A stretch of DNA of 64,000 bases, taken from the NCBI GenBank assembly GCA_046331095.1, contig JAXLRM010000003.1:806001-870000 (forward strand), written 5' to 3'. Below are positions 43,414-52,836 of the stretch, piece after piece (position 1 is the stretch's first letter; every line of letters starts with the position of its first letter). The translations under genes and the position numbers were made by a program. Origin of the DNA: JAIBAC01 sp046331095 (GTDB taxonomy: Bacteria; Actinomycetota; Acidimicrobiia; UBA2766). The notes under the pieces are model-generated. The model ran no database searches and was not told where the DNA came from. It was given only the letters and a program-made list of their open reading frames with translations.

Positions 43414-45566
43414 CACGCGTCCTTCCTCGTGATCCAGTAGATGTCGTGCTCGTCGATGCGGACGTGGAACTGCGGTGGCACGAACAGAGTCGTGTTGGAC
43501 GCCTCGATGACGGCGAGGCCGTCGATCTCGTTGCCCGGCACGAGGTCCTCCATGCGCCAGATGTCGGCATCCTGCCACTTGCCTTGCTGGAAGACAGGAC
43601 GGGTGCCCTTGCTCGCCTTCGAGTCCGGGGTCCTCGACGCGAGCTCGTGACGACGCAGCTTCGGCTTGACCGTGTCGACCTTGGCGAGCACGCAGACCTC
43701 GGTCACCTGGTACGAAGCGTATGCCGGATCGGGCTTGGCTACGAGGGTGAACATCTTCGTGTAGCGGTCCTCGTAGGCCTTGATGAGTGCGTCGACGTCC
43801 TCGGGAGTGTTGATCGTCCTCACCGGCGAGTCGACCTCGATGTCGTCGAGCTGACCGAGGTACTTCATGTACACGATCCGCTCCATCGTGATCTGCTCAC
43901 GCTTGAAGCCCTCGCTGCCGAGCTCGGTGTAGAGCTCGTCCTCGAGAGCCTCCCACGCCATGTTCAGCGGGGCGAGGTAGCCGACCTTCATCTCGGGGCT
44001 GAGGTCGGGCGTGATCATCGTCGCGACGCTCTTGTGGCGCCGGTAGGCGTAGTCCATGCAGGCGCCGCCCCACGCGGAGAACGCACCGGCATGGGGAACC
44101 GTCGCGATCGCCTTCCAGGGGTAGTCGCCCGCGTAGCCGAGCAGGTGCAGCGGGCCGCCGCCGCCGTAGCCCAAGAGCACGTACTCGCGCAGGTCGTGGC
44201 CGACCATGAGGCTGCGCACGAGGTGCTCGCGCATCATCACGTTGAGCAGCTCCATGCAGGTCTCGGCTGCTTCGTACACGTCGATGCCGAGCGGGTCGGC
44301 GATCTTCTCCTTGAACAGGTCGTAGGAGACCTGCTTGTTCACCTTGACCTTGCCGCCGAGGTAGTTGTGCTCGTTGAGGATGCCGAGGAGCAGGTTCGCG
44401 TCGTTGATCGTCGGCGTGGTGTTGCCGGCCTCCATGAAGGTCGGCCCGGGCGTGCCGCCGGCGGAGTCGGGACCGAGCTTGAGCCGGTTCGTCTGGGGGT
44501 CGAGGCGGATGTAGGTGCCGGTGCCGGCGCCGATGGACGTGATGCCGAGCATCGGCACGTTCACGTACATGTCCTGGAAGCCGGGCTCGCGGTCGATCGG
44601 CAGGACCCCGGCGGTGATCGCACCGGCGTCGAAGGACGTGCCGCCCACGTCGGAGCAGACGATGTTGTCCTCGCCGATGACGCTGGAGAGGTACTTGGCG
44701 CCCATGAGGCCGCCGACGGGGCCCGACATCGCGGTCTCGAACAGCCGCGGGTAGCGGATGTTGGTGACGCCGCCGTAGCCGAGGACGGTCTTGAGGCTGT
44801 GGGGGTATCCGATCCCCTGCAGCTCCTTCTCGATGCCGAAGAGCTGCTGGCGGGCGGGCGAGGACGCGTACGCCTGGATGATCGTGGCGTTGGTGCGCGA
44901 CACCTCACGCGCGGTTGGCGCCACCTCGCTCGAGAGCTCGACGGGCACCGTGCGGCCGACCTCGGCCATGACCTCCTTGGCGATCTCGGCCGCGCGCATC
45001 TCGTGCTGGGGGTTGACGTAGGAGTGCAGGAAGACGATCGCGATCGCCTCGACCTCCTCGTCGACGAGGAGCTCCTTGATGCCCTGGCGCACGTCGTCCT
45101 CGTACATCGGGATGACCGGCGAGCCGAACATGTCGATGCGCTCTGTGACTCCGCGGGCGAGGTGGCGCGGCACGATCGGGATGCGGTGCTTGCGGTACTG
45201 CATGTGGGTGATCTCGGTCCACTGCGCACCGATGAAGGTCTGCGAGCCGCGGCCCTGGGCGTTGATGTCCTCGAAGCCCCGGGTGACGATGAGCCCGGTC
45301 TTGATGCCGGACATGTTGATGACGGTGTTCAGCATCGAAGTGCCGGTGTAGATGGAGGTCTCCATCTTCTCGCCGAACGAGCGGCCCTCGCGCTTGGGGT
45401 CGATGCCCATGTACTCGAGGGCTTCCTCGAGCGATTCCATGTAGCCGATGCTCTCGTTGGCGGGCGACGTCGGCGCCTTGCCGATGACGCTGCGCCCCTG
45501 CTCGTCGACCACGATGACGTCGGTCATCGTGCCCCCGGCGTCACATGCAACGAAGTACCGATCCAT
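43413..45566 (-). CDS. HyuA / acetone-carboxylase beta-like subunit
   Basis: 717 residues from ATG 45566. ATP-dependent hydantoinase/oxoprolinase A fold: ACDAGGTMTDVIVVDEQGR at the N-terminus and CSDVGGTSFDAGAITAGV (second phosphate loop), IGAGTGTYIRLD. In acetone carboxylase this subunit activates bicarbonate and substrate by phosphorylation. With gamma present, ketone carboxylation is more likely than hydantoin hydrolysis, but the substrate could be a ring ketone. Second gene of the operon, 11 bases after coxG. Confidence 0.92.
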   Translation of the reverse strand: MDRYFVACDAGGTMTDVIVVDEQGRSVIGKAPTSPANESIGYMESLEEALEYMGIDPKREGRSFGEKMETSIYTGTSMLNTVINMSGIKTGLIVTRGFEDINAQGRGSQTFIGAQWTEITHMQYRKHRIPIVPRHLARGVTERIDMFGSPVIPMYEDDVRQGIKELLVDEEVEAIAIVFLHSYVNPQHEMRAAEIAKEVMAEVGRTVPVELSSEVAPTAREVSRTNATIIQAYASSPARQQLFGIEKELQGIGYPHSLKTVLGYGGVTNIRYPRLFETAMSGPVGGLMGAKYLSSVIGEDNIVCSDVGGTSFDAGAITAGVLPIDREPGFQDMYVNVPMLGITSIGAGTGTYIRLDPQTNRLKLGPDSAGGTPGPTFMEAGNTTPTINDANLLLGILNEHNYLGGKVKVNKQVSYDLFKEKIADPLGIDVYEAAETCMELLNVMMREHLVRSLMVGHDLREYVLLGYGGGGPLHLLGYAGDYPWKAIATVPHAGAFSAWGGACMDYAYRRHKSVATMITPDLSPEMKVGYLAPLNMAWEALEDELYTELGSEGFKREQITMERIVYMKYLGQLDDIEVDSPVRTINTPEDVDALIKAYEDRYTKMFTLVAKPDPAYASYQVTEVCVLAKVDTVKPKLRRHELASRTPDSKASKGTRPVFQQGKWQDADIWRMEDLVPGNEIDGLAVIEASNTTLFVPPQFHVRIDEHDIYWITRKDA

Positions 45567-45577
45567 CGTCAGGTCCT

Positions 45578-46210
45578 CTACCTTCTCGCGAGCTCCGAGA
45601 TCCAACGTCTGATCCGCCGCGCCAGCTTCTTGACTGCCTTGACGAAAGCACGCCACAAAAGCGGCAGGATGTCGAGGGATTCCTCCTGCGCCTCTGCGGG
45701 GGCCACCGGGGCGCTGGAGCCGTTCGGGCCGGCGGCGCCTCCCGCTGCGGTGGCGGCGGGCGCCTCGAGGCGGCGCTTGGTGGAGACGGCGAACTCCTGG
45801 AAGAGCTGCTCGGAGACGCCTTGGATCATGCCGCGCCCGACCTGCATGACCTTGCCGGTGAGGTCGACGTCGCCTTCGGCGAGCACCTCGGTCTGGCCGT
45901 TGGGCAGGGCCGTCACCGTCGACGACAGCGTCCCCCTCGCGGTGCCCCCGCTCGCCTCGCGCCCTTCGGCGACGACGCGCACGCAGTGGGCGACCTCGTC
46001 GATCTCGGCGAACTCGACACGGCCCTTGTAGCGGGCGGAAACCGCGCCCAGCTTGATCTTGACGGTCCCGAGGTAGGTGCGCTCGTCGACCACCTCGTCG
46101 AGGGCGGCGCCAGGAAGGCACGTGACGAGCTGCTGGGGGTCCTTCACGAAGGTCCAGACCGCGTCGATCGGTGCGTCGATGCAGAACCGTTCCCGAATCT
46201 CGATCGCCAC
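45578..46210 (-). CDS. CoxG/SRPBCC-family protein
   Basis: 210 residues. Starts EIRERFCIDAPIDAVWTFV, with LPGAALDEVVDERTYLGTVKIKLG and LAEGDVDLTGKVMQVG, the CoxG signature in the START-like fold. A Pro/Ala/Ser linker leads to a C-terminal amphipathic, Arg/Lys-rich helix (LLWRAFVKAVKKLARRIRRW), which in CoxG anchors the molybdenum enzyme to the membrane. First gene of the operon to 36858, so it would tether the hydroxylase. Operator site 3 lies 29-65 bases upstream. Confidence 0.92.
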   Translation of the reverse strand: MAIEIRERFCIDAPIDAVWTFVKDPQQLVTCLPGAALDEVVDERTYLGTVKIKLGAVSARYKGRVEFAEIDEVAHCVRVVAEGREASGGTARGTLSSTVTALPNGQTEVLAEGDVDLTGKVMQVGRGMIQGVSEQLFQEFAVSTKRRLEAPAATAAGGAAGPNGSSAPVAPAEAQEESLDILPLLWRAFVKAVKKLARRIRRWISELARR

Positions 46211-46238
46211 GCGGAAGCTCCTTGCTCGCCCACGTTCG

Positions 46239-46275
46239 CTACCATCCCTCGGGAGATTCTAACCACTTGGTTGCA
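46239..46275. promoter_or_regulatory. Type C operator (site 3)
   Basis: CTACCAT, then GATTCTA and ACCACTTGGT (46262-46271) with TGCA. A second core-like ACCAACTGGC follows near 46284. Confidence 0.7.
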
Positions 46276-46411
46276 AAGTGTAAACCAACTGGCGGATTGG
46301 CTCGTTTCGTTCCCGGACGTCCCGCCGAGGCCACGCCGGTGGGGTCGACCGGCTTCTCCTGACTGTAGGCCCGCGGCCACGCCAGGACCCGTCGCGAGGT
46401 CCGTGCGACGC

Positions 46412-47878
46412 TTATCGGCACCCCGGGTCCGCCACTTCAGCGCGTCCGGTCGCCGACGGGGTCGCGGACCCCACCGGCGGGCGGGCCGCGGGTGCCGCGA
46501 CCTCCACGGGTCCCGAGCGCGTGTCGAGTCGCCATGCGCCGTTGCTGCCCCGCCGCGCGCTGCGAGCCGGCTCCGAGAGGTCGGGGCATCCGCGCAGGGT
46601 GGACGCGACGACGTCGCGCATCGCCACGTCGGCGAGGCCGCCGCAGCCGCCCGCGCGCATGGCGAGAGCCACGAGCGCCGCGTGGATGCCCGCCAGTGGA
46701 TCTGCGATCGCGTCGCCGCAGAACACCGGGGTGGCGTCCTCGGTCCGTGCGACCAGGCCCGCTGCCGCCGCGGCGTCGTCGCCGAACGCGACCCTGTTGC
46801 GGGCCGGCCCGCGGCGGCCGTAGCCGGTGATGGAGACCCAGACGACCTCGGGGTGTTCCGCGAGGATGCGCTCGGGAGCCACGCCGAGCTGTTCGGTGGC
46901 TCGCGGCCGCGACGAGTCGACCACGACGTCGGCGCCTGCGAGGAGTCCCTCCAACTCCGCGCGGCCGCTGCGGGTGCCGAAGTCCACGGCGACGCTGCGA
47001 TGGCCACGGTGAAGGAGGTCGTAGAACTGCGCCGGACCCTTGCGCGCCCCGTCGGGCCTCGAGACCGATTCCACCTTGACGACCTCGAAGCCCGCGAGCC
47101 CCAACAGGTTGGCGCACAGCGGGCCCGCCCACATCGACGAGAGGTCCACGACGCGGCCCGGCCCGGTCGGCCGCGGTCGCGGCCGTGGCTGTGTGGGGCT
47201 CAGGCGCCAAGGCTCGGCAGCGGCATCGACGCGGTCGGGGACCGCCGCGACCGGCATGCCGAGCAGCACGGCGCGGTCTTCGAGGACCGCCACGGGCCTT
47301 CGTGCCGCCTCGGCGACCACGACTTGCCAGACATCGCCTGCGACGGGGCCGGTCTCGAGCCATGCGGGGACCAGGTCGATGTCGTCGCCGCGGGCGAGGT
47401 TCACCGCGAGGAGCCCGTCGGCCGCGGGCACGAGGCGGCAGCTGCCTCCGGGCGACACGTCGCCTCGGCGGCTCAGCCCTGCGATCGCAGCGCGCTCCCC
47501 CAGCAGTTCGGCGCCGTCCAGCCCCACCCGGGAGAAGCCCTGCGTCGACGACGCGAGCGCTGCGCTCACCAGCTCGATGGCCACTGCTGCGCCGCGTGCC
47601 GCGGTGGCCGGCGTCCCCGGCGCCACCAGGGGAGGTCCGTCCGCCATGCCTGTCAGCGACATCGCCCCGCTCGCGGCCCAGTCCCCGAGGGCATCGGGGG
47701 CGCCGGCGGGATCGGCGACGGTGCCGGAGCCGACGCCGGGGAGCAACAGTTCGATCCCGTGCGCGGGCGACTCCGCGCGAGCGCCTGCCCCAAGATCCTG
47801 CAGGAGCGACACTGCGTGCTCACCTGCGGGCCGCAGCCGGCCGTGGCGCACCTGCGCACCGGACAAGGGCATGGTCAC
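46412..47878 (-). CDS. Family III CoA-transferase (CaiB/BaiF), two-part form
   Basis: 488 residues. The C-terminal half carries the CoA-transferase III landmarks PGRVVDLSSMWAGPLCANLL, VVKVESVSRPDGAR, HRGHRSVAVDFGTRSGRAEL and GYGRRGPARNRVAFGDDA. The N-terminal 220 residues resemble the second small domain or a degraded first domain (ALGDWAASGAMSLTG). Transfers CoA between carboxylic acids. Divergent from the hydratase gene at 47971; no type C operator seen. Confidence 0.83.
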   Translation of the reverse strand: MTMPLSGAQVRHGRLRPAGEHAVSLLQDLGAGARAESPAHGIELLLPGVGSGTVADPAGAPDALGDWAASGAMSLTGMADGPPLVAPGTPATAARGAAVAIELVSAALASSTQGFSRVGLDGAELLGERAAIAGLSRRGDVSPGGSCRLVPAADGLLAVNLARGDDIDLVPAWLETGPVAGDVWQVVVAEAARRPVAVLEDRAVLLGMPVAAVPDRVDAAAEPWRLSPTQPRPRPRPTGPGRVVDLSSMWAGPLCANLLGLAGFEVVKVESVSRPDGARKGPAQFYDLLHRGHRSVAVDFGTRSGRAELEGLLAGADVVVDSSRPRATEQLGVAPERILAEHPEVVWVSITGYGRRGPARNRVAFGDDAAAAAGLVARTEDATPVFCGDAIADPLAGIHAALVALAMRAGGCGGLADVAMRDVVASTLRGCPDLSEPARSARRGSNGAWRLDTRSGPVEVAAPAARPPVGSATPSATGRAEVADPGCR

Positions 47879-47941
47879 CGGGCCAGCTCACACGTCACAT
47901 GCGTCGGGAAGGCCATCTGCATCGAGGTCCACATGCAGGGG

Positions 47942-47958
47942 GACACACTCGATGTGTC
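47942..47958. promoter_or_regulatory. Possible operator between the CoA-transferase and hydratase genes
   Basis: GACACA CTCGA TGTGTC, perfect six-base arms with a five-base spacer, 13-29 bases before the hydratase start. Half-site resembles type A but spacing differs. Weak call. Confidence 0.3.
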
Positions 47959-47970
47959 TCGGTACCCAAC

Positions 47971-49029
47971 ATGACGCGCACTGTAATGGTTCAGCGGTAC
48001 CTAGGGTTCGGCATCTTGCGTTCATCACGAATCCGGCCACTGCCTCTCGCGCACCTCGGCGCGATCCTGGCGTCGCCGCACCGACGCAGCGACCTGTTCG
48101 CCGACGCGGACCTGCCCCTGCTCGTCGTCGACGTCGACGCCTCGACCGTCGACGCCGCCACGGGGCGGAGCCTGCGCGGACTCCCGGTCGTGACGGTGGC
48201 GGTCGCGTCGGAGGGTGCCGCCGTGCCCGGACCGGGCCTCGAGGACTTCGACCTCCTCCTGACCGACGCCGCCCGTCCCGAGGCCACCGTCGAGTTGGTG
48301 GCGCGCCAGGTCGCCGCGAACCCGATCGCGTCGGTCGCGCTCGTGCAGCTGCTGCGCCTGTCCGAGCACCTCGGCGTCGTCGACGGACTCGCAGCCGAGT
48401 CGTTCACGTACTCGACGTTGCAGGCGGGACCCGAGTTCGCCCGCTGGATCGCGGCGCACGACCCCGCCAAGTCCAAGGCCGTGAACCCCGAGCCGCTGCT
48501 CGTCGAGCGCGACGGGGCCACCCTCGGGCTCACGTTCTGCCGGCCCGAGATCCGCAACGCGTACGGCTTCGAGGTCCGCGACGCACTCGTCGAAGCCCTG
48601 CACCTCGCCGCGGCCGACCCCTCGATCGAGACGGTGCTGCTCCGAGGCGAAGGTCCGTCGTTCTGCAGCGGCGGCGATCTTCGCGAGTTCGGCACCGCGG
48701 TGGACCCGGCCACCGCCCACCGGATCCGCACGACGCGCAGTGCCGCCTTCTGGCTGGATCGGGTGCGGGACAGGCTGCGTGCGGAGATCCACGGCGACTG
48801 CGTCGGCTCCGGCATCGAGCTGCCCGCGTTCGCGGGCCGCGTCGTCGCGGCCGCGGACCTGCGGGTGCACCTGCCCGAGGTTTCTATGGGCCTCGTGCCC
48901 GGCGCGGGCGGCACCGTCAGCCTGCCGCGCCGCATCGGGCGGCAACGCACGGGCTACCTGGCCCTTACCGGTGCGCCGATCGACGCCGCGACGGCGCTGG
49001 CGTGGGGCCTCGTCGACGAAGTGGTCTGA
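47971..49029 (+). CDS. Enoyl-CoA hydratase/isomerase family protein with N-terminal extension
   Basis: About 352 residues from ATG 47971; ATG 47986 also fits. The N-terminal 150 residues (LPLLVVDVDASTVDAATGR…) have no recognised motif; the C-terminal part is a crotonase: LGLTFCRPEIRNAYGFEV, LLRGEGPSFCSGGDLREFG, EIHGDCVGSGIELPAFAG and VSMGLVPGAGGTVSLPRRIG. Hydratase, isomerase or lyase on a CoA ester. Confidence 0.82.
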   Translation: MTRTVMVQRYLGFGILRSSRIRPLPLAHLGAILASPHRRSDLFADADLPLLVVDVDASTVDAATGRSLRGLPVVTVAVASEGAAVPGPGLEDFDLLLTDAARPEATVELVARQVAANPIASVALVQLLRLSEHLGVVDGLAAESFTYSTLQAGPEFARWIAAHDPAKSKAVNPEPLLVERDGATLGLTFCRPEIRNAYGFEVRDALVEALHLAAADPSIETVLLRGEGPSFCSGGDLREFGTAVDPATAHRIRTTRSAAFWLDRVRDRLRAEIHGDCVGSGIELPAFAGRVVAAADLRVHLPEVSMGLVPGAGGTVSLPRRIGRQRTGYLALTGAPIDAATALAWGLVDEVV

Positions 49030-49033
49030 GTTG

Positions 49034-49047
49034 GGACCACTTGGTCC
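49034..49047. promoter_or_regulatory. Type C-like operator (site 4)
   Basis: GGACCACTTGGTCC, a perfect 14-bp palindrome with the ACCANNTGGT core, 44-57 bases before the oxidoreductase gene. It lacks the upstream CTACCA and the AGCA ending of the other sites. Confidence 0.5.
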
Positions 49048-49090
49048 GTCTGCGCCTACAACTGGGGCGCGCACGGACACGGAGGCTGCC

Positions 49091-49486
49091 TTGCTCGAAC
49101 GACAAGTTCTCGAACTCGCGACGGGTCCCAACTTCGTGGCGTTCACGACGCTGCTCCCCGACGGCTCCCCCATGACCCACCTCACCTGGGTCGGCGTCGA
49201 CGACGACAGGGAGCACCTGCTGATCAACACCGAGTTGCACCGGGCCAAGTACAAGAACGCCGCCCGCGACCCACGCGTGACCGTGCTCCTCTTCGGCCAC
49301 GACAACCCCTACCACTGGGCCGAGGTGCGCGGTCGCGTCGCCGGCGAGATCAGGGGCGACATGGCACGTGCCCACATCGACGAGCTCGCCCGCAAGTACA
49401 CGGGCGAGGACTACGCGTCACCGATCACGTCCGAGCGCGTGATCCTGCGGATCGAACCGGCACGGCAGGTACTGTCCGCAAGGTGA
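49091..49486 (+). CDS. PPOX-class (F420/FMN-type) oxidoreductase
   Basis: 131 residues from TTG 49091, chosen because GGAGG lies five bases before it. Split-barrel flavin-binding fold: FVAFTTLLPDGSPMTHLTWVG, HLLINTELHRAKYKNAARDPRVTVLLF, YHWAEVRGRVAGE. This matches F420-dependent PPOX-class enzymes, and the genome makes F420. Use of FMN or F420 cannot be separated by eye. Confidence 0.85.
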   Translation: MLERQVLELATGPNFVAFTTLLPDGSPMTHLTWVGVDDDREHLLINTELHRAKYKNAARDPRVTVLLFGHDNPYHWAEVRGRVAGEIRGDMARAHIDELARKYTGEDYASPITSERVILRIEPARQVLSAR

Positions 49487-49506
49487 CGAACCCCTGCCTG
49501 ATGGTT

Positions 49507-49530
49507 GGGGATTCACACCACCCGGTAGCA
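49507..49530. promoter_or_regulatory. Type C operator (site 5), at the TetR gene
   Basis: GGATTCAC, ACCACCCGGT (49517-49526) and AGCA, 58-81 bases before the TetR start. One arm base is changed. Suggests autoregulation. Confidence 0.65.
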
Positions 49531-49587
49531 AGTTCTCGACTATGCTCCCTCAGGCGCTGACGGGAGCCCCCAAATGGCCGGATCGAG

Positions 49588-50286
49588 ATGACCAGATCGA
49601 GGCAGAACGGCCAGAGCGGCCGCGAAGCCGTACTCGAGGCCGCCGCCGACCTCTTCGCCCGCCGCGGATACGGCGGCGTCGCCGTCCAGGACATCGCCGA
49701 CGCCGCCGGGGTACACAAGACCACGGTGCTGTACCAGTTCAACACCAAGGAAGAGCTGCACGCGGCCGTGCTCGACCAGGCGATCGGCCCCGTCGTCGGC
49801 ATGATGCACGACTTCCTCAACGGCGAGTTCAACCACGAGCGCCTCGCCTGGCACCTCGACCAGATCCACGGCTACCTGCGCGCGAACCCCTCGGTGCCGC
49901 GCCTCGTGATCCGGGAGTTGCTCGAAGGCGGCGAGTACGCCGCCGACGCCTACCTCGACCGCTTCGTCGCGCCCGTGTACGAGCCCGCCAAGAAGCGCCT
50001 CCTAGAGGCCCAGGACAGCGGCCGCATGGCGCCGATCGACCCGGCCTTCTTCCTCCACGACATGCACGTGCAAGTCATGAGCTACTTCTGCCACGGACCG
50101 CTGCTCGAGCGCATCATGGACACCGACCCCTACGGCGTGGACGCCCTGATCGCCCGCCGCAACTACCTCGTGAACCAGATCCTGTCCCAGCAGCGGCCCC
50201 ACCAGCTCCAGGCCACCACCGAATCGAGCGCCACGGCAGCCGAGAAGAAGCCCACTGCGCGGACCAAGGCCGCCAAGCCGGCCTGA
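49588..50286 (+). CDS. TetR-family regulator, candidate regulator of the catabolic island
   Basis: 232 residues from ATG 49588. Helix-turn-helix at about 30-53 (GVAVQDIADAAGVHKTTVLYQF). The ligand domain resembles those of CoA- or lipid-sensing TetRs (MLPRL-type helices not identified). C-terminal 25 residues are a Lys/Ala/Thr-rich tail. It carries the shared operator in front of it and sits between the regulated operons, making it the best candidate to bind the type C sites; that is inference. Confidence 0.9.
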   Translation: MTRSRQNGQSGREAVLEAAADLFARRGYGGVAVQDIADAAGVHKTTVLYQFNTKEELHAAVLDQAIGPVVGMMHDFLNGEFNHERLAWHLDQIHGYLRANPSVPRLVIRELLEGGEYAADAYLDRFVAPVYEPAKKRLLEAQDSGRMAPIDPAFFLHDMHVQVMSYFCHGPLLERIMDTDPYGVDALIARRNYLVNQILSQQRPHQLQATTESSATAAEKKPTARTKAAKPA

Positions 50287-50324
50287 CCGAACCCAGAAGC
50301 AGCCCCCAACCCCTCCCATCCCCA

Positions 50325-50440
50325 CCAAACGCGGGCAGAACGTCCCGCTGACGGGCCAAACCGCCCGCGTTTGGGAGACCCACCCCCACCAAACGCGGGC
50401 AAGACATCCCGCTGACGGGCCAAACCGCCCGCGTTTGGGA
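50325..50440. repeat. Tandem pair of palindromic elements, 64-bp pitch (locus 2)
   Basis: Copies start at 50325 and 50389. Each: CCAAACGCGGGC, a central TCCCGCTGACGGG, and GCCCGCGTTTGG. Located between the TetR gene and the sulfotransferase gene end. Confidence 0.9.
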
Positions 50441-50492
50441 GACCCACCCCCGCCTTACCTCCCCGCCCGCCGGACGCGGGCGACACGTGGCG

Positions 50493-51641
50493 CTAGGCGC
50501 AGGGGACGTCGAAGCGCTCGACGTAGCGGGAGAAGCGTTCGAGGATCATGTCCTCGTCGAGGCCGTACTCCTCGAGGGCGTACTCGTGTTCGCCGTGCTC
50601 GCCCTTGGTGTGTCGACCTGCGTAGGTGGTGAACGCCGCGTCGAGGGCCGGCGTGACTTCCATGCCGAAGTGCCCGTAGACCTGCCGGACCGCGCCGACC
50701 GGGTCGGCCTCGAGGTCGACGAAGTGCAGGTCGACGACACGACCCGCGTCCATCTGGTCTCGACAGGCGAGGGATCGCTCCGTCTTGGCCGCGAGGTAGT
50801 CGAGCACCGCGGGGCCGAGCGCGGTCCTGTCGTGGTCGCGTCCGATCATGAGGGCGTCCATCATCGACGCGTACGACGTGACCGACTCCACCGGGTTGCG
50901 GTGGGTCACCACGATCGAGCAGTCCGGGAACATCTCGACGAGGATGTCGAGAGCCCACAGGTGCGCCGGTGACTTGAGCAGGAGGCGCTCGCCCGGGGCG
51001 CGCCACTGCAACATCCGCAGCAAGTCGGCGTAGTAGCGGTAGCTCGCGTGGAGGTCCTGGCGGCGGAACCAGGACGCGTACGGCTCCATGAGCACCTCGA
51101 CGCCGAACTGCACGTCGCAGAACGTGTGGTTGAGCAGGTGGATGCACTCCTCGGCGGTGTCGGCGCTGGTGTGGTGGATCTTGTCGAAATCGGGGTTCGC
51201 CTCGTAGACGGACTCGGTGAAGGCCTTGATGCCGAGATACCGCGGGTCCTCGCCCTCGGGAGGGTTGCCGGGCAGCGGCGACGGGTTCATGGCCTCCCAC
51301 AGCTTCATGGGCCGCGCCGCCGGGTCCTGGGACAGCAGGTTCAACAGCGCCGACGTGCCCGTGCGGGGCAGGCCCGTGAGATACATGGGCGCCACGATCG
51401 GCACGTCGCGGATCTCGGGGTGGGTAGCAAGCGCGTCCTCGATGCGGAGCCGCTCCGCCAGCAGCCCGACAACCCGACCGCGACAGCCGCGGCGGCCGTT
51501 CTCGTCGTAACCGTTCGAGTCGTAGGTCTCCAGGAGCACGCCGAGGCCCTCGCGGAAGTCGTCGGGGCCGAAGTCGTCGAGGCCGGCCGTCTCGCGTGCC
51601 TCGCGCAGGACGTCGTCGACGTCGAGTGACACCTCGCTCAC
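50493..51641 (-). CDS. Sulfotransferase family protein
   Basis: 382 residues from GTG 51641, overlapping the DUF1214 stop (GTGA). The PAPS phosphosulfate-binding loop is LTGLPRTGTSALLNLLS and the 3'-phosphate site VVTHRNPVESVTS, so both PAPS motifs are intact. Relatives in actinobacteria sulfate lipids or are of unknown substrate. Cotranscribed with a DUF1214 protein. Confidence 0.88.
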   Translation of the reverse strand: MSEVSLDVDDVLREARETAGLDDFGPDDFREGLGVLLETYDSNGYDENGRRGCRGRVVGLLAERLRIEDALATHPEIRDVPIVAPMYLTGLPRTGTSALLNLLSQDPAARPMKLWEAMNPSPLPGNPPEGEDPRYLGIKAFTESVYEANPDFDKIHHTSADTAEECIHLLNHTFCDVQFGVEVLMEPYASWFRRQDLHASYRYYADLLRMLQWRAPGERLLLKSPAHLWALDILVEMFPDCSIVVTHRNPVESVTSYASMMDALMIGRDHDRTALGPAVLDYLAAKTERSLACRDQMDAGRVVDLHFVDLEADPVGAVRQVYGHFGMEVTPALDAAFTTYAGRHTKGEHGEHEYALEEYGLDEDMILERFSRYVERFDVPCA

Positions 51642-52753
51642 GGCTTCAGGTCCGAGAGCTCGACGACGGTCGCCTTGGGCTGGGGATGCTCGCTCGCGCC
51701 GACCCAGCGCACGCACATCGTCCCGTGGGAATGCCCGCAGGTGTCGAGCCAGTTCGGCACACCCGGATCGGTCCTCGACACGATTGCGCGCACCGTCCCG
51801 TCGGGCTCGTGGTGGGCGGTGCCCTGGTTCACGTGCACACCGAAGTAGCGGTAGTCGAGGCTCTCCATCCAGTAGTTGGCGAGCTGGAAGTTCCAGAAGC
51901 TGCACTCGGGCGGATCGAGTTCGACGAGCAGCGCCTCGCCGTCGTCGAGCTCGAACCAGCCGTGGTAGTACGCGATCTTGGGGTCGCCGCCCGCCGCCAG
52001 GGCCTTCTCGGGCGGGAACCGCGGCAGCTCGTTCGGCACCTTGCGGAAGTCCTCGGTCCACGACGCGAACAGCGCCGACGCACCCCGGAGGAAGAAGGCC
52101 CCCTCGGTGAGGGACTTCCCGAGCCGCTCCGCCGTCAGGGGTCGCTGCTCGCTGGGCCCGTCGATGCGCTCGATCCGCACCTGCGCGAGGATCTCGTCGT
52201 CGTGGTGCACCCGCGTCTGGCGCACCTGGATCAGGCTCGTGTCGTCGGTCATGCGGAGCCAGTTGGGCGCGTCGGGCGGCCGGTCCTGGGAGGCGATGAT
52301 CTCGAAGTTGCCGTCGGCGTCCATGACGAGATCACTGGCCTCGAGCGACCCCGTCGTGGCCAGCGACGCGGTGCGGCCGTACCCACCCGACTGCGCACCG
52401 AAGCCGAGGTAGTGCACGGTGCCGCGGTTGCCGCTGATCCTGTAGGTGCAGTCCCCGCTCGCCGGCGACGCGAGGTAGACGTTGTCGGGGTTGTCCATGC
52501 CGAGCTTGAGCGTCTCGTCGACCGCTCGCGTGAACGCGGGCGCCTTCGGGTCGGGCTGTTCGAGGAAGAAGTTCAGCGACGCCCGCACCAGCCGTGTGAG
52601 GTAGCGCCAGCCCTCCGCGCGGTCCAGGACGTCCATCGGGACGTTGTCGGCGAGCACGACGGCGCCGGCCTCCTTCAGCGCGTCGCACCAGTCGATCCAG
52701 ACCTGCCCGCCGAGAACCCGGTCCTCGGCCTCGGCGACGTCTTCCTCGTCCAT
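51638..52753 (-). CDS. DUF1214-domain protein
   Basis: 371 residues from ATG 52753; the longer frame upstream overlaps a repeat. Contains LANYWMESLDYRY near the C-terminus and GNRGTVHYLGFGAQ, typical for DUF1214/DUF1254 proteins, a mostly beta fold of unknown activity. Often next to sulfotransferases in actinobacteria, as here. Role unknown. Confidence 0.82.
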   Translation of the reverse strand: MDEEDVAEAEDRVLGGQVWIDWCDALKEAGAVVLADNVPMDVLDRAEGWRYLTRLVRASLNFFLEQPDPKAPAFTRAVDETLKLGMDNPDNVYLASPASGDCTYRISGNRGTVHYLGFGAQSGGYGRTASLATTGSLEASDLVMDADGNFEIIASQDRPPDAPNWLRMTDDTSLIQVRQTRVHHDDEILAQVRIERIDGPSEQRPLTAERLGKSLTEGAFFLRGASALFASWTEDFRKVPNELPRFPPEKALAAGGDPKIAYYHGWFELDDGEALLVELDPPECSFWNFQLANYWMESLDYRYFGVHVNQGTAHHEPDGTVRAIVSRTDPGVPNWLDTCGHSHGTMCVRWVGASEHPQPKATVVELSDLKP

Positions 52754-52836
52754 CGGTCGCGCCCCCTCGAGTGCTCGTGGACCGCGCCGACGGTAGCGGA
52801 CCCACGGTCGTCTCCGGGGGGTGGTGCCGGGGGGTG

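Noticed and set aside
43299..46031. 910-codon plus-strand open frame
   Set aside because: Shadow of the HyuA and CoxG genes; no start signal and no recognisable domain.
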